The notes beneath the pieces are model-generated. The model was not told the origin of the DNA and ran no database searches. It saw only the letters and a program-made list of their open reading frames with translations. Position numbers and translations under genes: made by a program. A stretch of 10,165 nucleotides of DNA from an uncultured Clostridia bacterium (GTDB taxonomy: Bacteria; Bacillota; Clostridia; Christensenellales; Borkfalkiaceae): contig CAKQEE010000028.1 of the NCBI GenBank assembly GCA_934230055.1, positions 1 to 10,165 of the forward strand. The letters run 5' to 3'. Positions 1 to 6,672 of this stretch are shown piece by piece (within the stretch, counting starts at the first letter, position 1; every line of letters starts with the position of its first letter).

Positions 1-287
1 GTTATCGCCGTTAAAAGCTTTACGGTGCGGCCTATTGCGGAGTCCGCGTTGAATTTAACGGAATGCTTATTGAATTTTTTTATAACGAGCGTTCTGAAAA
101 ACAAAAGCAGCGCGACGGAAACCGCTATAAACACGGGAACGTTAATATACCACTGCACCCCGACGAGCGCGAGTATAAGCGAAACTATGCCGCCTCCCGC
201 AAACCATATGGAAACCACGTCGCACGTGACGAATTCCAAAATAAGCGACAACACGGTTACGGCAAGCCATATATAAACCCACGTCAT
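1..287 (-). CDS. NfeD-like membrane protein (partial, C-terminus beyond window)
   Basis: NfeD-family proteins are small membrane proteins with a C-terminal OB-fold domain, usually linked to stomatin/flotillin-type membrane microdomain proteins. Ninety-five codons are visible. Three hydrophobic segments lie at about residues 3-20, 25-44 and 48-64. They carry the family pattern of a Glu at the end of segment 1 (E18), an SIWFAGGG stretch (26-33), and a third segment ending in an Arg (R65). A basic linker follows, then NADSAIGR (80-87), which resembles the entry to the OB fold; the rest is cut by the window edge. The ATG at 285-287 has GAGGT 8 bases upstream, partly overlapping the parB stop codon, and only 12 bases separate the genes, so cotranscription with parB is likely. 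Short length and three membrane segments suggest the short NfeD class without the ClpP-like protease domain. The family call is from pattern memory. Confidence 0.72.
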   Translation of the reverse strand, partial: MTWVYIWLAVTVLSLILEFVTCDVVSIWFAGGGIVSLILALVGVQWYINVPVFIAVSVALLLFFRTLVIKKFNKHSVKFNADSAIGRTVKLLTAI

Positions 288-299
288 AATCTCTTACCT

Positions 300-1229
300 C
301 TATTTTTTACTTTTAAGAGAGTCTAAAAGCTCGCTTAACCTGTCAAGATCGTCTCTGGTGTAGTAATCTATATATATTCTGCCCTTGTTGTCGTTGCCTA
401 TGGCGTTTACTTTCGTACCGAAAACCCGCTGCATATCGCCGATAAGCTCTTTAAGCTCTGCGGAAAGCTCCGAACGCTGTTTCTTTTTAGCCTTTTCTTC
501 CGGCGGAAGGAAATATTCTTTAACGAGTTTTTCGGTATCTCTTACCGATAAGCCGTGCTTTATAACCTCTTCCGCAAGCTTTATCTGATCGGGTTCGGGA
601 ACGGGCAGAAGCGTTCTTGCGTGACCTGCGGAAAGCTCTCCGCTTTCGACCAGTTTAATCGTTTCGGGCATAAGGTTAAGAAGTCTTAACGTATTTGCTA
701 TCGCGGGGCGGGATTTGCCTATTCTTTCCGCAAGTTCTTCCTGCGAAAGACCGTAGTCGGACATAAGCGCGCGCATTGCGTAAGCCGCTTCTATGGGGTT
801 TAAGTCCTCGCGCTGTAAGTTTTCTATTAAAGAAATCTCTTTTATCTGGCGTTCGCTGTATCTTTTTACGATTGCGGGAATTTTATCGAGGTTAGCCATT
901 TTAGAGGCTCTGTACCTTCTTTCGCCCGCGATTATCATATAGCCGCCGCTTACGTCTTTATTGACGATGATAGGCTGAATTACGCCGTGCTTCGCGATAG
1001 AATCGGCAAGCTCGCGAAGAGCTATCTGATCGAAATTTTTACGCGGCTGATTCGGGTTCGGGTGTACCGCGCCCATATCGAGCATGGTAACGCTTTCGCC
1101 TTTTTCTCCGCTTTCCTCTTTTTCCGTTTTGTCCGCGTCTTCTTCAAAAAGAAGACTCTTGCCGTAGTCCTCTTCCGTTTCCGAGAACAACGCGGAAAGT
1201 CCCTTTCCTAATCCTCTGTTTGGTTTCAT
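300..1229 (-). CDS. parB: Chromosome partition protein ParB (Spo0J), CTPase and parS-binding protein
   Basis: ParB binds parS, uses CTP to close as a sliding clamp, spreads on flanking DNA and recruits SMC; it acts with ParA in origin segregation. The 309-residue length is normal. In order: an N-terminal basic peptide GLGKGLSALF (6-15), which in the family stimulates the ParA ATPase; an acidic, variable linker (about 16-47); the CTP-binding domain with the arginine patch GERRYRA (102-108) and ENLQRED (136-142); a helix-turn-helix at about 161-184; a Lys/Glu-rich linker; and a C-terminal dimerisation domain (about 255-309). The ATG at 1227-1229 has a GGAGG-type ribosome site 6 bases upstream. 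It follows parA by 24 bases. Its likely targets, B. subtilis-type parS sites, are at 6580-6657 in this window. Spo0J rather than Noc is favoured by pairing with ParA and by the parS-type sites. Confidence 0.97.
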   Translation of the reverse strand: MKPNRGLGKGLSALFSETEEDYGKSLLFEEDADKTEKEESGEKGESVTMLDMGAVHPNPNQPRKNFDQIALRELADSIAKHGVIQPIIVNKDVSGGYMIIAGERRYRASKMANLDKIPAIVKRYSERQIKEISLIENLQREDLNPIEAAYAMRALMSDYGLSQEELAERIGKSRPAIANTLRLLNLMPETIKLVESGELSAGHARTLLPVPEPDQIKLAEEVIKHGLSVRDTEKLVKEYFLPPEEKAKKKQRSELSAELKELIGDMQRVFGTKVNAIGNDNKGRIYIDYYTRDDLDRLSELLDSLKSKK

Positions 1230-1253
1230 GTTACTCCTCCTTCCGTAAACGTA

Positions 1254-2030
1254 TTATTTGCTTTTCGCGGGCTGTTTTTCCAAAAACTCCTCGGTAAAAG
1301 CAAGGTATGCTTTCGCACCCGAGCATTTGGTATCGTGCAACATTATAGGCACGCCGTGGCTAGGTGCTTCCGCAAGCCGAATGTTTCTCGGAATCGCGGT
1401 TTCGTACACTCTTTTGCCGAAAAATTTCTTTATCTCCGCCGAAATCTGACGGGATATTATAGCGCGGTTGTCGCTCATCGTAAGAACCACGCCCTCTATT
1501 TTAAGAGAGGGATTAAGGTGCTTAACGACAAGGCGTATAGTGTTCATAAGCTGGCTTAAACCTTCCAAAGCGTAATATTCGCTCTGAATGGGGATTATAA
1601 CAGTATCCGAAGCGGCAAGCGAATTTATCGTTAAAAGTCCCAATGAAGGCGGGCAGTCTATCGTTATAAAGTCGTAACTTGCGCGCGCCTTTTCCAAAAC
1701 CTTTTTAAGAACGTGTTCTCTGTCTTTAACGTAAACGAGTTCTACCTCTGCGCCCGCAAGGTCTATGTTCGAAGGAAGCAGGTCGAGATTTTCCACGCAG
1801 GTTTTTACAACCGCGTCCTCTATCGGCATATCGTCTATCATAACGTTGTATACCGAATTTTTAACTTCACTCTTTGCAAAACCCAAGCCGCTCGTCGCGT
1901 TGCCCTGCGGGTCGAGGTCTACTATAAGACATTTATAACCTTTCGTCGCGAGATACGCCGCAAGGTTTACGCACGTCGTGGTTTTTCCTACGCCGCCCTT
2001 TTGGTTTGAAAAAGATATTATTTTGCCCAT
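1254..2030 (-). CDS. parA: Chromosome partition ATPase ParA (Soj)
   Basis: ParA/Soj is a deviant-Walker ATPase that dimerises on ATP, binds DNA nonspecifically and forms the gradient followed by ParB-parS complexes; Soj proteins also modulate DnaA. From the ATG at 2028-2030 the protein has 258 residues. The deviant Walker A motif KGGVGKTT is at 11-18, the A' motif DLDPQGN at 38-44, and Walker B ITIDCPPS at 122-129, followed by PIQSEYYALEGL, typical of this subfamily. There is no N-terminal helix-turn-helix extension, so it is the short chromosomal type rather than a plasmid ParA with an extra repressor domain. A GTG nine bases upstream is in frame, but it overlaps the ribosome site; GGAG lies 8 bases before the ATG, and MGK-II-x-x-x-NQKGGVGKT is the usual family start, so I choose the ATG. 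It sits between ftsH (38-base gap) and parB. Confidence 0.97.
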   Translation of the reverse strand: MGKIISFSNQKGGVGKTTTCVNLAAYLATKGYKCLIVDLDPQGNATSGLGFAKSEVKNSVYNVMIDDMPIEDAVVKTCVENLDLLPSNIDLAGAEVELVYVKDREHVLKKVLEKARASYDFITIDCPPSLGLLTINSLAASDTVIIPIQSEYYALEGLSQLMNTIRLVVKHLNPSLKIEGVVLTMSDNRAIISRQISAEIKKFFGKRVYETAIPRNIRLAEAPSHGVPIMLHDTKCSGAKAYLAFTEEFLEKQPAKSK

Positions 2031-2068
2031 AAATTTCACTCCGTTTTATCTTTTGATCCTTTTTAGGG

Positions 2069-4240
2069 TTAGTTCTCGTCGTTTTCCGAGCTTTCGCCGT
2101 TCCCTTTTCCGCTTTTATCGCTTGTATTTGCGGATTCTTCGTTCGCTTTTTCGCCGCAATTCGTTTCTTCTTTTTGTTCGGAACTCTTTGCGGGTTCGGT
2201 CGCTTTCTGCTCGGCGGAATCGGTTTTTTCCGTCTTTTCGGTCGGTTTTTCCGCTTTCTCCGCTTCTTTTATGATGGTCGGGTTCTTTCTTTCGAACGGG
2301 TTTTCGGAAAGGGTGCGTTCGTTCTCGTCCATAAAGGCGATGATTTCTTCCACCTCTTTACCTTCCATAAGCATATCTACTTCTTCGGTGAATATCGTTT
2401 CGCGCTCTATCAAAAGCCTTGCCATGTTATCGAGAAGCTTTCTGTTTTCGTCGAGAAGTTTTCTCGCTCTTTCAAGTCCCGCTTCTATTATGGAACGAAC
2501 TTCTTCGTCTATTATCGCGGCGGTCTCTTCGCTGTAAGTAACGTGCGAAGCCATATCTCTGCCGATAAATATCTCTTTATCCGAAGCGTAAGATATAGGT
2601 CCTACCTTTTCGCTCATACCCCATTCGGTTACCATAAGACGGGCGCGCTTGCTCACCGCCTGAATGTCTCCCGAAGCTCCCGCGGAAATGTCTTTTATTA
2701 TAAGTTCTTCCGCAACTCTTCCGCCGAGAGTCATCACGATATCGTCCAAAAGTTTTGCTTTTGTCAGATGATTGTCGTCCGAATCGGGGCGAGTCATCGT
2801 GTAGCCCGCCGCCTGACCGCGCGGGATTATGGAAACTTCGTGAACGGGATCGCAATTCGGCAAAAGCCTTGCGAGTATCGCGTGGCCTGATTCGTGATAG
2901 GCGGTGATGCGTTTATCCGTTTCCGTCACGAGGCGGCTCTTTTTCTGCGGTCCCAAAAGCACTTTGTTAATACCTTCGTATAAATCTTTGTTGGATATAA
3001 ATCTTCTGTTTTCGCGCGCGGCGAGGATTGCCGCTTCGTTAAGCAGATTTTCGAGATCCGCGCCCGAAAATCCGCTCGTCATTCTTGCCACGGTTTTGAA
3101 GTTTACGTCCGGCGCAAGCGGTTTGTTTCTTGCGTGAACCTTCAAAATCGCTTCTCTGCCGCGAACGTCGGGAACGTTTACGAAAATCTGACGGTCGAAC
3201 CTGCCGGGACGGAGAAGCGCGGGGTCTAATATGTCCGCGCGGTTTGTAGCCGCCATAACGATTATTCCGTCGTTAGACTCGAAGCCGTCCATTTGCACGA
3301 GAAGCTGGTTAAGAGTTTGCTCTCTTTCGTCGTGTCCGCCGCCCATTCCCGTGCCGCGTTGACGACCTACCGCGTCGATTTCGTCGATAAAGACGATACA
3401 CGGCATACTCTTTTTAGCTGCGTCGAAAAGGTCGCGCACGCGGGAAGCTCCCACGCCGACAAACATTTCAACGAAGTCCGAACCGCTGATTGTAAAGAAC
3501 GGCACGCCCGCTTCGCCCGCAACGGCTTTCGCAAACAGCGTTTTACCCGTTCCGGGAGGCCCTACGAGCAACACGCCCTTCGGTATCCTTGCGCCGAGTT
3601 CGCTGTATTTTTTGGGGTTTTTAAGGAAGTCCACGACTTCTGCAAGCTCGGTTTTTTCTTCCTCCGCGCCCGCAACGTCCGTAAATCTTACCTTTATATT
3701 ATGGTTTAAGCGTGCGTTCGTTTTGGCGAAGTTCATCGCGCTCTTAGTGCCGCCCTGCGTTTGCATCATTATAAAAAGGAATAACCCCGCGACAAGAACC
3801 ATTCCGAGAAGAGGAAGCAGCGAAGACCATATCGAACCCGCGTTCGGATCGGCATAGTTAAAGCTTATGCCCGCTTTCTTAAACATATTCTCGTAATCGG
3901 TGACCGAATCGCCGCGCGCGTACGTCGTGGTGAAAGCGATTATCGCGCGTCCGGAGGAGCTTATCGTAAAGTTAATGTTGTAGCCGTCTATTTTAACCGT
4001 TCCGAACGTAAATTCGCCGGAAGTCAAGCCGTTCCTTTTAAGTTGGCTTTTGATAGTCCCTTCGGGGAGTTTGTCATAGCTGAATTTCCCGTCGGTGGTG
4101 ACGGTCGTATCCGCAACCTTCAATAATTCCGAAACGTCTATTTTAGTGCTGGAATTAACGCAGGAAAATACGGAAAACAATGCTATCGCCGTAACGATTG
4201 CCGCAAGAACTATCCATAAGGTTTTGCTTTGCTTACTCAA
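2069..4240 (-). CDS. ftsH: ATP-dependent membrane zinc metalloprotease FtsH
   Basis: FtsH is a membrane-anchored hexameric AAA+ protease that degrades misfolded membrane proteins and regulatory proteins. The 723 residues read in order: membrane helix 1 (about 8-27), an extracytoplasmic domain (about 30-137), membrane helix 2 (about 141-160), Walker A GPPGTGKT (227-234), pore loop FVGVG (260-264), Walker B VFIDEID (283-289), second region of homology ending LLRPGRFDR with arginine fingers R344 and R347, the zinc site HESGH (449-453), and the probable third ligand D525 in GASGDI. All catalytic residues are present. The last 75 or so residues are a Lys/Glu/Ser-rich low-complexity tail, longer than in many relatives. 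The start is TTG (4238-4240): no ATG or GTG lies near, and AAGGAG at 4253-4258 leaves a long 12-base spacing, which may lower translation. It appears to be the first gene of the ftsH-parA-parB-nfeD cluster. Confidence 0.97.
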   Translation of the reverse strand: MSKQSKTLWIVLAAIVTAIALFSVFSCVNSSTKIDVSELLKVADTTVTTDGKFSYDKLPEGTIKSQLKRNGLTSGEFTFGTVKIDGYNINFTISSSGRAIIAFTTTYARGDSVTDYENMFKKAGISFNYADPNAGSIWSSLLPLLGMVLVAGLFLFIMMQTQGGTKSAMNFAKTNARLNHNIKVRFTDVAGAEEEKTELAEVVDFLKNPKKYSELGARIPKGVLLVGPPGTGKTLFAKAVAGEAGVPFFTISGSDFVEMFVGVGASRVRDLFDAAKKSMPCIVFIDEIDAVGRQRGTGMGGGHDEREQTLNQLLVQMDGFESNDGIIVMAATNRADILDPALLRPGRFDRQIFVNVPDVRGREAILKVHARNKPLAPDVNFKTVARMTSGFSGADLENLLNEAAILAARENRRFISNKDLYEGINKVLLGPQKKSRLVTETDKRITAYHESGHAILARLLPNCDPVHEVSIIPRGQAAGYTMTRPDSDDNHLTKAKLLDDIVMTLGGRVAEELIIKDISAGASGDIQAVSKRARLMVTEWGMSEKVGPISYASDKEIFIGRDMASHVTYSEETAAIIDEEVRSIIEAGLERARKLLDENRKLLDNMARLLIERETIFTEEVDMLMEGKEVEEIIAFMDENERTLSENPFERKNPTIIKEAEKAEKPTEKTEKTDSAEQKATEPAKSSEQKEETNCGEKANEESANTSDKSGKGNGESSENDEN

Positions 4241-4252
4241 TGTAGTGTAAAT

Positions 4253-4258
4253 CTCCTT
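4253..4258 (-). promoter_or_regulatory. Ribosome binding site that sets the TTG start of ftsH
   Basis: The minus strand reads AAGGAG, a strong anti-SD match, but the only usable start codon downstream is TTG after 12 bases. The 12-base spacer contains no ATG, GTG or TTG. The combination of a strong site, long spacing and weak start codon is seen directly; lower translation is inference. Confidence 0.6.
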
Positions 4259-4396
4259 GTTAGTTTCTGTGTTAATAATATCTCTGTTTATAATATAAGA
4301 AATCGAAAACTCGTTTACCGAGGCGTACGATTTCGCGGGTTTTCAAACGAGAAGCGCAAAAAATGCGGGTTCTTGCGAACTTATCACGCTTTTTTT

Positions 4397-4447
4397 CGTC
4401 ATTCCGACCGAGGTTTTTCGGCGAAGCCACCCCCGCGAAAAATCTCT
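4397..4447 (-). repeat. Diverged copy of the GAGATTCTTCG...AGAATGAC intergenic repeat motif
   Basis: On minus this reads GAGATTTTTCGCGGGGG, then a short GC-rich centre containing GGCTTCGCC, and ends GGTCGGAATGACG. The two ends match the ends of the motif at 9735-9778 (GAGATTCTTCG ... GCTCAGAATGACG) with a few substitutions, and the spacing is similar. I take it as a member of the same dispersed family. Confidence 0.5.
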
Positions 4448-4631
4448 CTTTCAGCGTTTTGAGTAGTTTTTTATCTCTTCTTACCGATAATTTTTTTCTG
4501 CCGGTTTGAGCCGCGCTTTTCGTTATTGATTACGAAGAAGCTCTTTTAATCTTTCTGATAATTTCTGTTTGTCTGTCAAAGCTTGCGGATATAGCAACTG
4601 CGGGATTAAAATTGTCAGATTAAGGTTCGGT

Positions 4632-4695
4632 ACTAAACCCGCAAATGGTTTTTAAGTTTTGCCGCAAGGCAAAAAATTTGCGTTTACTGTTTAGT
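4632..4695 (+). repeat. Nested three-stem hairpin with GCAA tetraloop
   Basis: ACTAAAC (4632-4638) pairs with GTTTAGT (4689-4695), CGCAAAT (4640-4646) with ATTTGCG (4676-4682), and TTTTGCC (4657-4663) with GGCAAAA (4668-4674) around a GCAA loop. All pairs are Watson-Crick. The GNRA-type loop on plus suggests that, if transcribed, the plus strand is the RNA; no promoter or U-tract supports this further. Confidence 0.5.
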
Positions 4696-5158
4696 TTGTA
4701 TCGTATATTCTGCAACTTTGGAATTTGACCTGCCCGACCTTATTATGCCCGAAACGTTTATTTTATTCTACGGCAGTTCGCGCAAGTTTTCGAGTTGTCG
4801 GCGGACACATAAATGTAAGCTGTTTTATATTCTTTGTTTGTACGATTTTCTAATAAACGAAAGCTTGATTTTTCTTCTCCATGCTTGTTTCGTTTAATTT
4901 TTTCGGTTAAGCTATTGTCTTACGTATACTATATCGTATATTTAAGCGCATAATGTTCGCATGTGTGCGCCTTGTGTATTATGCTCCAAATTATCTTCCG
5001 AAAACCGCTTCGCGCGTTCCTATTGTACGAGGACGATAATGCAAAGTTAAAAACAGGTCAACTTCTTTTATATGGCTTTTAACTTTTTCACCGATTGATT
5101 TTTTATTTTCGAAAAACAGTTTTTTTATTCCTTTCTTCTTGCCTTTTACGAAAGATTT

Positions 5159-5286
5159 ATCGCCGGCGATTTACTCTGACCCCACGGCTATATTAACTGC
5201 GCCTTGAGGCGAGTTGTTAAACGTCGTTTTATGGTTAGAATCATGTTTTAGGTTTTCTGCTTGTCAAATGTTAAAGCCGTAAATGC
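5159..5286 (-). other. Possible structured RNA segment downstream of a promoter-like site
   Basis: On minus, the segment just after the promoter-like site at 5320-5351 can fold: ACGGCT (5280-5275) pairs with AGCCGT (5189-5184), continued by TTAAC (5274-5270) with GTTAA (5197-5193). It encloses a small CGCC-UCAA-GGCG hairpin near 5200-5212. It ends close to the 12-bp palindrome ATCGCCGGCGAT (5159-5170). Nothing identifies a known RNA family. Low confidence that it is a gene. Confidence 0.25.
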
Positions 5287-5319
5287 TCGTGAGTAACTTA
5301 CTTAAACCTTTATAAATAG

Positions 5320-5351
5320 ATTATACCATTTTTACAAGAATTAAGAAACCT
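5320..5351 (-). promoter_or_regulatory. Extended -10 promoter-like site facing ftsH
   Basis: The minus strand reads TGGTATAAT (5328-5320), a perfect -10 hexamer with an upstream TG. The -35 region at the best spacing is poor (TTTCTT-like). Transcription would start near 5313 and run toward ftsH about 1.07 kb away, giving either a long leader or a separate noncoding RNA. Confidence 0.4.
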
Positions 5352-5889
5352 TTTTTGCAAAAAAGTATAACGATTTTCAAATAAAATCATTATTATTTTG
5401 TCTCAAACGGAAAATATTTCCTAAATTATATGCTTTTTCTTCTGACTTTTCGGTTTTCGAGTGCGATTTATCCGTTTTCGTCTTTCATTTGTCTTTTAAG
5501 TGTTGTCTTGTTCATTCCTGCTTTTTGTTTAAAATCTTTCCACGTGTTAAATATTTTTTTGCCACAAGTTTTTGTTTTGCAGCAAACATTTTTCAAAATC
5601 AGTCCCACCGTAAATCTTTGCGCCTGTTTTACACGACAAATTCATGCGCGCCCGTGAAGCTAATAATGAGACCGCGTAGGTTTCTATTTTTGCGCCTAAT
5701 TCTCTCTGGCAATAGAAGCACCTTCTGTGTCGCAATAGCGTGCCTTGCTTATTGCATAAGTTGCCAATCGTTCCGCTTTGTTACGCTCTTTTGCGCTCTA
5801 TGATTATTCTGAAAAGATTGTAAAAAGTTCTGCTTCTTGTTGTGTATTCTATGCGGTCGTTTTCTTTCGTTATAAACCTGTATATATTA

Positions 5890-5960
5890 TGCCGAACATT
5901 CATACGCCCTTGCGTAAAGGCGTGCGAAAATGTTTAACGTGAAACATTTTTCCTTCGGCA
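5890..5960. repeat. Nested inverted repeats enclosing a parS-like site
   Basis: An outer stem TGCCGAA (5890-5896)/TTCGGCA (5954-5960) encloses two side hairpins: ACGCC (5904-5908)/GGCGT (5919-5923), and AAAATGTTT (5927-5935)/AAACATTTT (5942-5950), the latter being the parS-like site. The outer stem can be extended by AT pairs with a bulge. The arrangement is that of a three-way junction or cruciform. Confidence 0.6.
5931..5946 (+). promoter_or_regulatory. parS: parS-like ParB binding site (one mismatch)
   Basis: TGTTTAACGTGAAACA matches the B. subtilis parS consensus TGTTNCACGTGAAACA at all but one position: A replaces C at position 6, which breaks the CACGTG core. It may be a weak site. It lies 649 bases from the first of the three clustered sites. 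Confidence 0.55.
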
Positions 5961-6445
5961 AATATATTCTAATCAATCCCGCCCTATATATGTATTATTT
6001 TAGCATTATTATATTTAAACAAGCTTGAAATATAATCATTTTAATAAAAAACTTGTTTATATTATCAAAGGTATAAGTTGTCTGTATCATCAACAATTTT
6101 TATCGACGCGTTATTATCTTTCTTTGCGTTTTTAAGAGTCAAGCCCAAAAAATTAGTATTTTTTTAACGGAAAGGCTCAATTCGCGATGCAACGTATTTC
6201 ATTTTTGCAGAGATTAGTATGCGTTATTACCTTGACTACTTATTAAAAAGCTACACCTTGTTGTTTTTTTACCTTTTCTTGCCGGTGTATTCTTATTATT
6301 TATTACGCTTTATGCCATATATATTTATTATAAAATTTTTAAGGCCGAAAGTTGGGTGTCTTCATAAATGTCGCATTTATTTTGTTAAGGACCCAATATT
6401 TTTATGGGTTTTGATAGATTTTTCCTATTTAAAAATTGTCATTTT

Positions 6446-6510
6446 AACGGTCTGAGACAGAATAACCTCTCAAATTCCCGACCTAAAATCAGACCGTTTT
6501 TCGGGTTTTT
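6446..6510 (+). terminator. Hairpin pair with U-tracts, terminator or attenuator-like (plus strand)
   Basis: AACGGTCTGA (6446-6455) pairs perfectly with TCAGACCGTT (6489-6498) around a 33-nt loop, followed by T's. A second stem CCCGA (6477-6481)/TCGGG (6501-6505), itself followed by TTTTT, interlocks with the first. The two may be alternatives or an H-type pseudoknot. The transcript it would end is unknown. Confidence 0.45.
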
Positions 6511-6579
6511 CTTCGTTAGTTTTTCGTTTAATATCAATTTTATTTTTTTATACAACGGTTTGTTTTATTATTATGTCTA

Positions 6580-6595
6580 TGTTCCACGTGAAACA
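6580..6595 (+). promoter_or_regulatory. parS: parS site 1
   Basis: TGTTCCACGTGAAACA fits the B. subtilis consensus TGTTNCACGTGAAACA exactly. It is the reverse complement of site 2. Its expected ligand is the ParB encoded at 300-1229. Confidence 0.9.
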
Positions 6596-6610
6596 TAAAT
6601 TATTGTCCTT

Positions 6611-6626
6611 TGTTTCACGTGGAACA
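6611..6626 (-). promoter_or_regulatory. parS: parS site 2 (inverted relative to site 1)
   Basis: The plus strand reads TGTTTCACGTGGAACA; the minus strand is identical to site 1. Fifteen bases separate it from site 1, and the centres are 31 bases apart, about three helical turns. Confidence 0.9.
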
Positions 6627-6672
6627 TAAATTGCAAGAAACTGTTTCACATGAAACAGTTTCTTGCAATTTA
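6627..6672. repeat. 46-bp palindrome centred on parS site 3
   Basis: Arms of 22 bases (6627-6648 and 6651-6672) are perfectly complementary around a central CA. Beyond the 16-bp parS core the arms continue through AAACTG/CAGTTT and TTGCAAG/CTTGCAA. No U-tract follows, so it is not a typical terminator. Confidence 0.9.
6642..6657 (+). promoter_or_regulatory. parS: parS site 3 (one core mismatch)
   Basis: TGTTTCACATGAAACA has both half-sites intact; only the core differs, CACATG instead of CACGTG. Its centre is again 31 bases from the previous one. It lies at the centre of a longer palindrome (6627-6672). Confidence 0.75.

Larger units (their letters stand above)
4241..5800. other. AT-rich gene-free tract upstream of ftsH (left part of a 2.8-kb spacer)
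   Basis: No reading frame here has a start with a credible ribosome site, and translations on both strands are broken by stops and dominated by Phe, Leu, Ile and Lys as expected of AT-rich noncoding DNA. It contains a repeat-family copy (4397-4447), a nested hairpin (4632-4695), a structured segment with a promoter-like site on minus (5159-5351) and a 12-bp palindrome ATCGCCGGCGAT (5159-5170). I saw no clear promoter directly upstream of ftsH; only AT-rich hexamers around 4286-4300 on minus could serve. A decayed gene cannot be excluded. Confidence 0.6.
5801..6570. other. AT-rich gene-free tract (middle part), with parS-like site and plus-strand hairpins
   Basis: No supported gene. A plus-strand frame at 6219-6455 is a run of Leu, Phe, Tyr and Ile codons with a poor ribosome site and no recognisable domain. 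The stretch holds a parS-like site in nested inverted repeats (5890-5960), an imperfect AAACAAG/CTTGTTT inverted repeat near 6018-6057, a weak hairpin ACCCA/TGGGT at 6391-6409 followed by TTTTG, and the stronger paired element at 6446-6510. Confidence 0.6.

Noticed and set aside
2174..2890. Long plus-strand open frame of 238 codons antisense to ftsH.
   Set aside because: It is the shadow of the ftsH reading frame, with no ribosome site and Phe/Arg-rich nonsense composition.
4500..4960. On minus, fragments such as YVSADNSKTCANCRRIK and, in another frame, VKFQSCRIYDTN look like the zinc ribbon of a decayed TnpB (IS200/IS605) gene.
   Set aside because: The match needs a frameshift and stop codons, and no RuvC-like motifs or N-terminal parts can be found upstream. 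It is too weak to annotate; a translated search (BLASTX) of 4500-5800 would settle it.
5541..5546. CACGTG core (also at 6988-6993) as further parS candidates.
   Set aside because: Only the six-base core is present; flanks do not match the consensus.
5547..5735. Minus-strand frame beginning MRHRRCFYCQREL with a Cys pair.
   Set aside because: It starts with ATT, has no ribosome site, and matches no family that I recognise.
6219..6455. Plus-strand 78-codon frame rich in Leu, Phe, Tyr and Ile that could be a small membrane protein.
   Set aside because: Poor ribosome site, composition expected of AT-rich noncoding DNA, no known domain, and it runs into a hairpin region.
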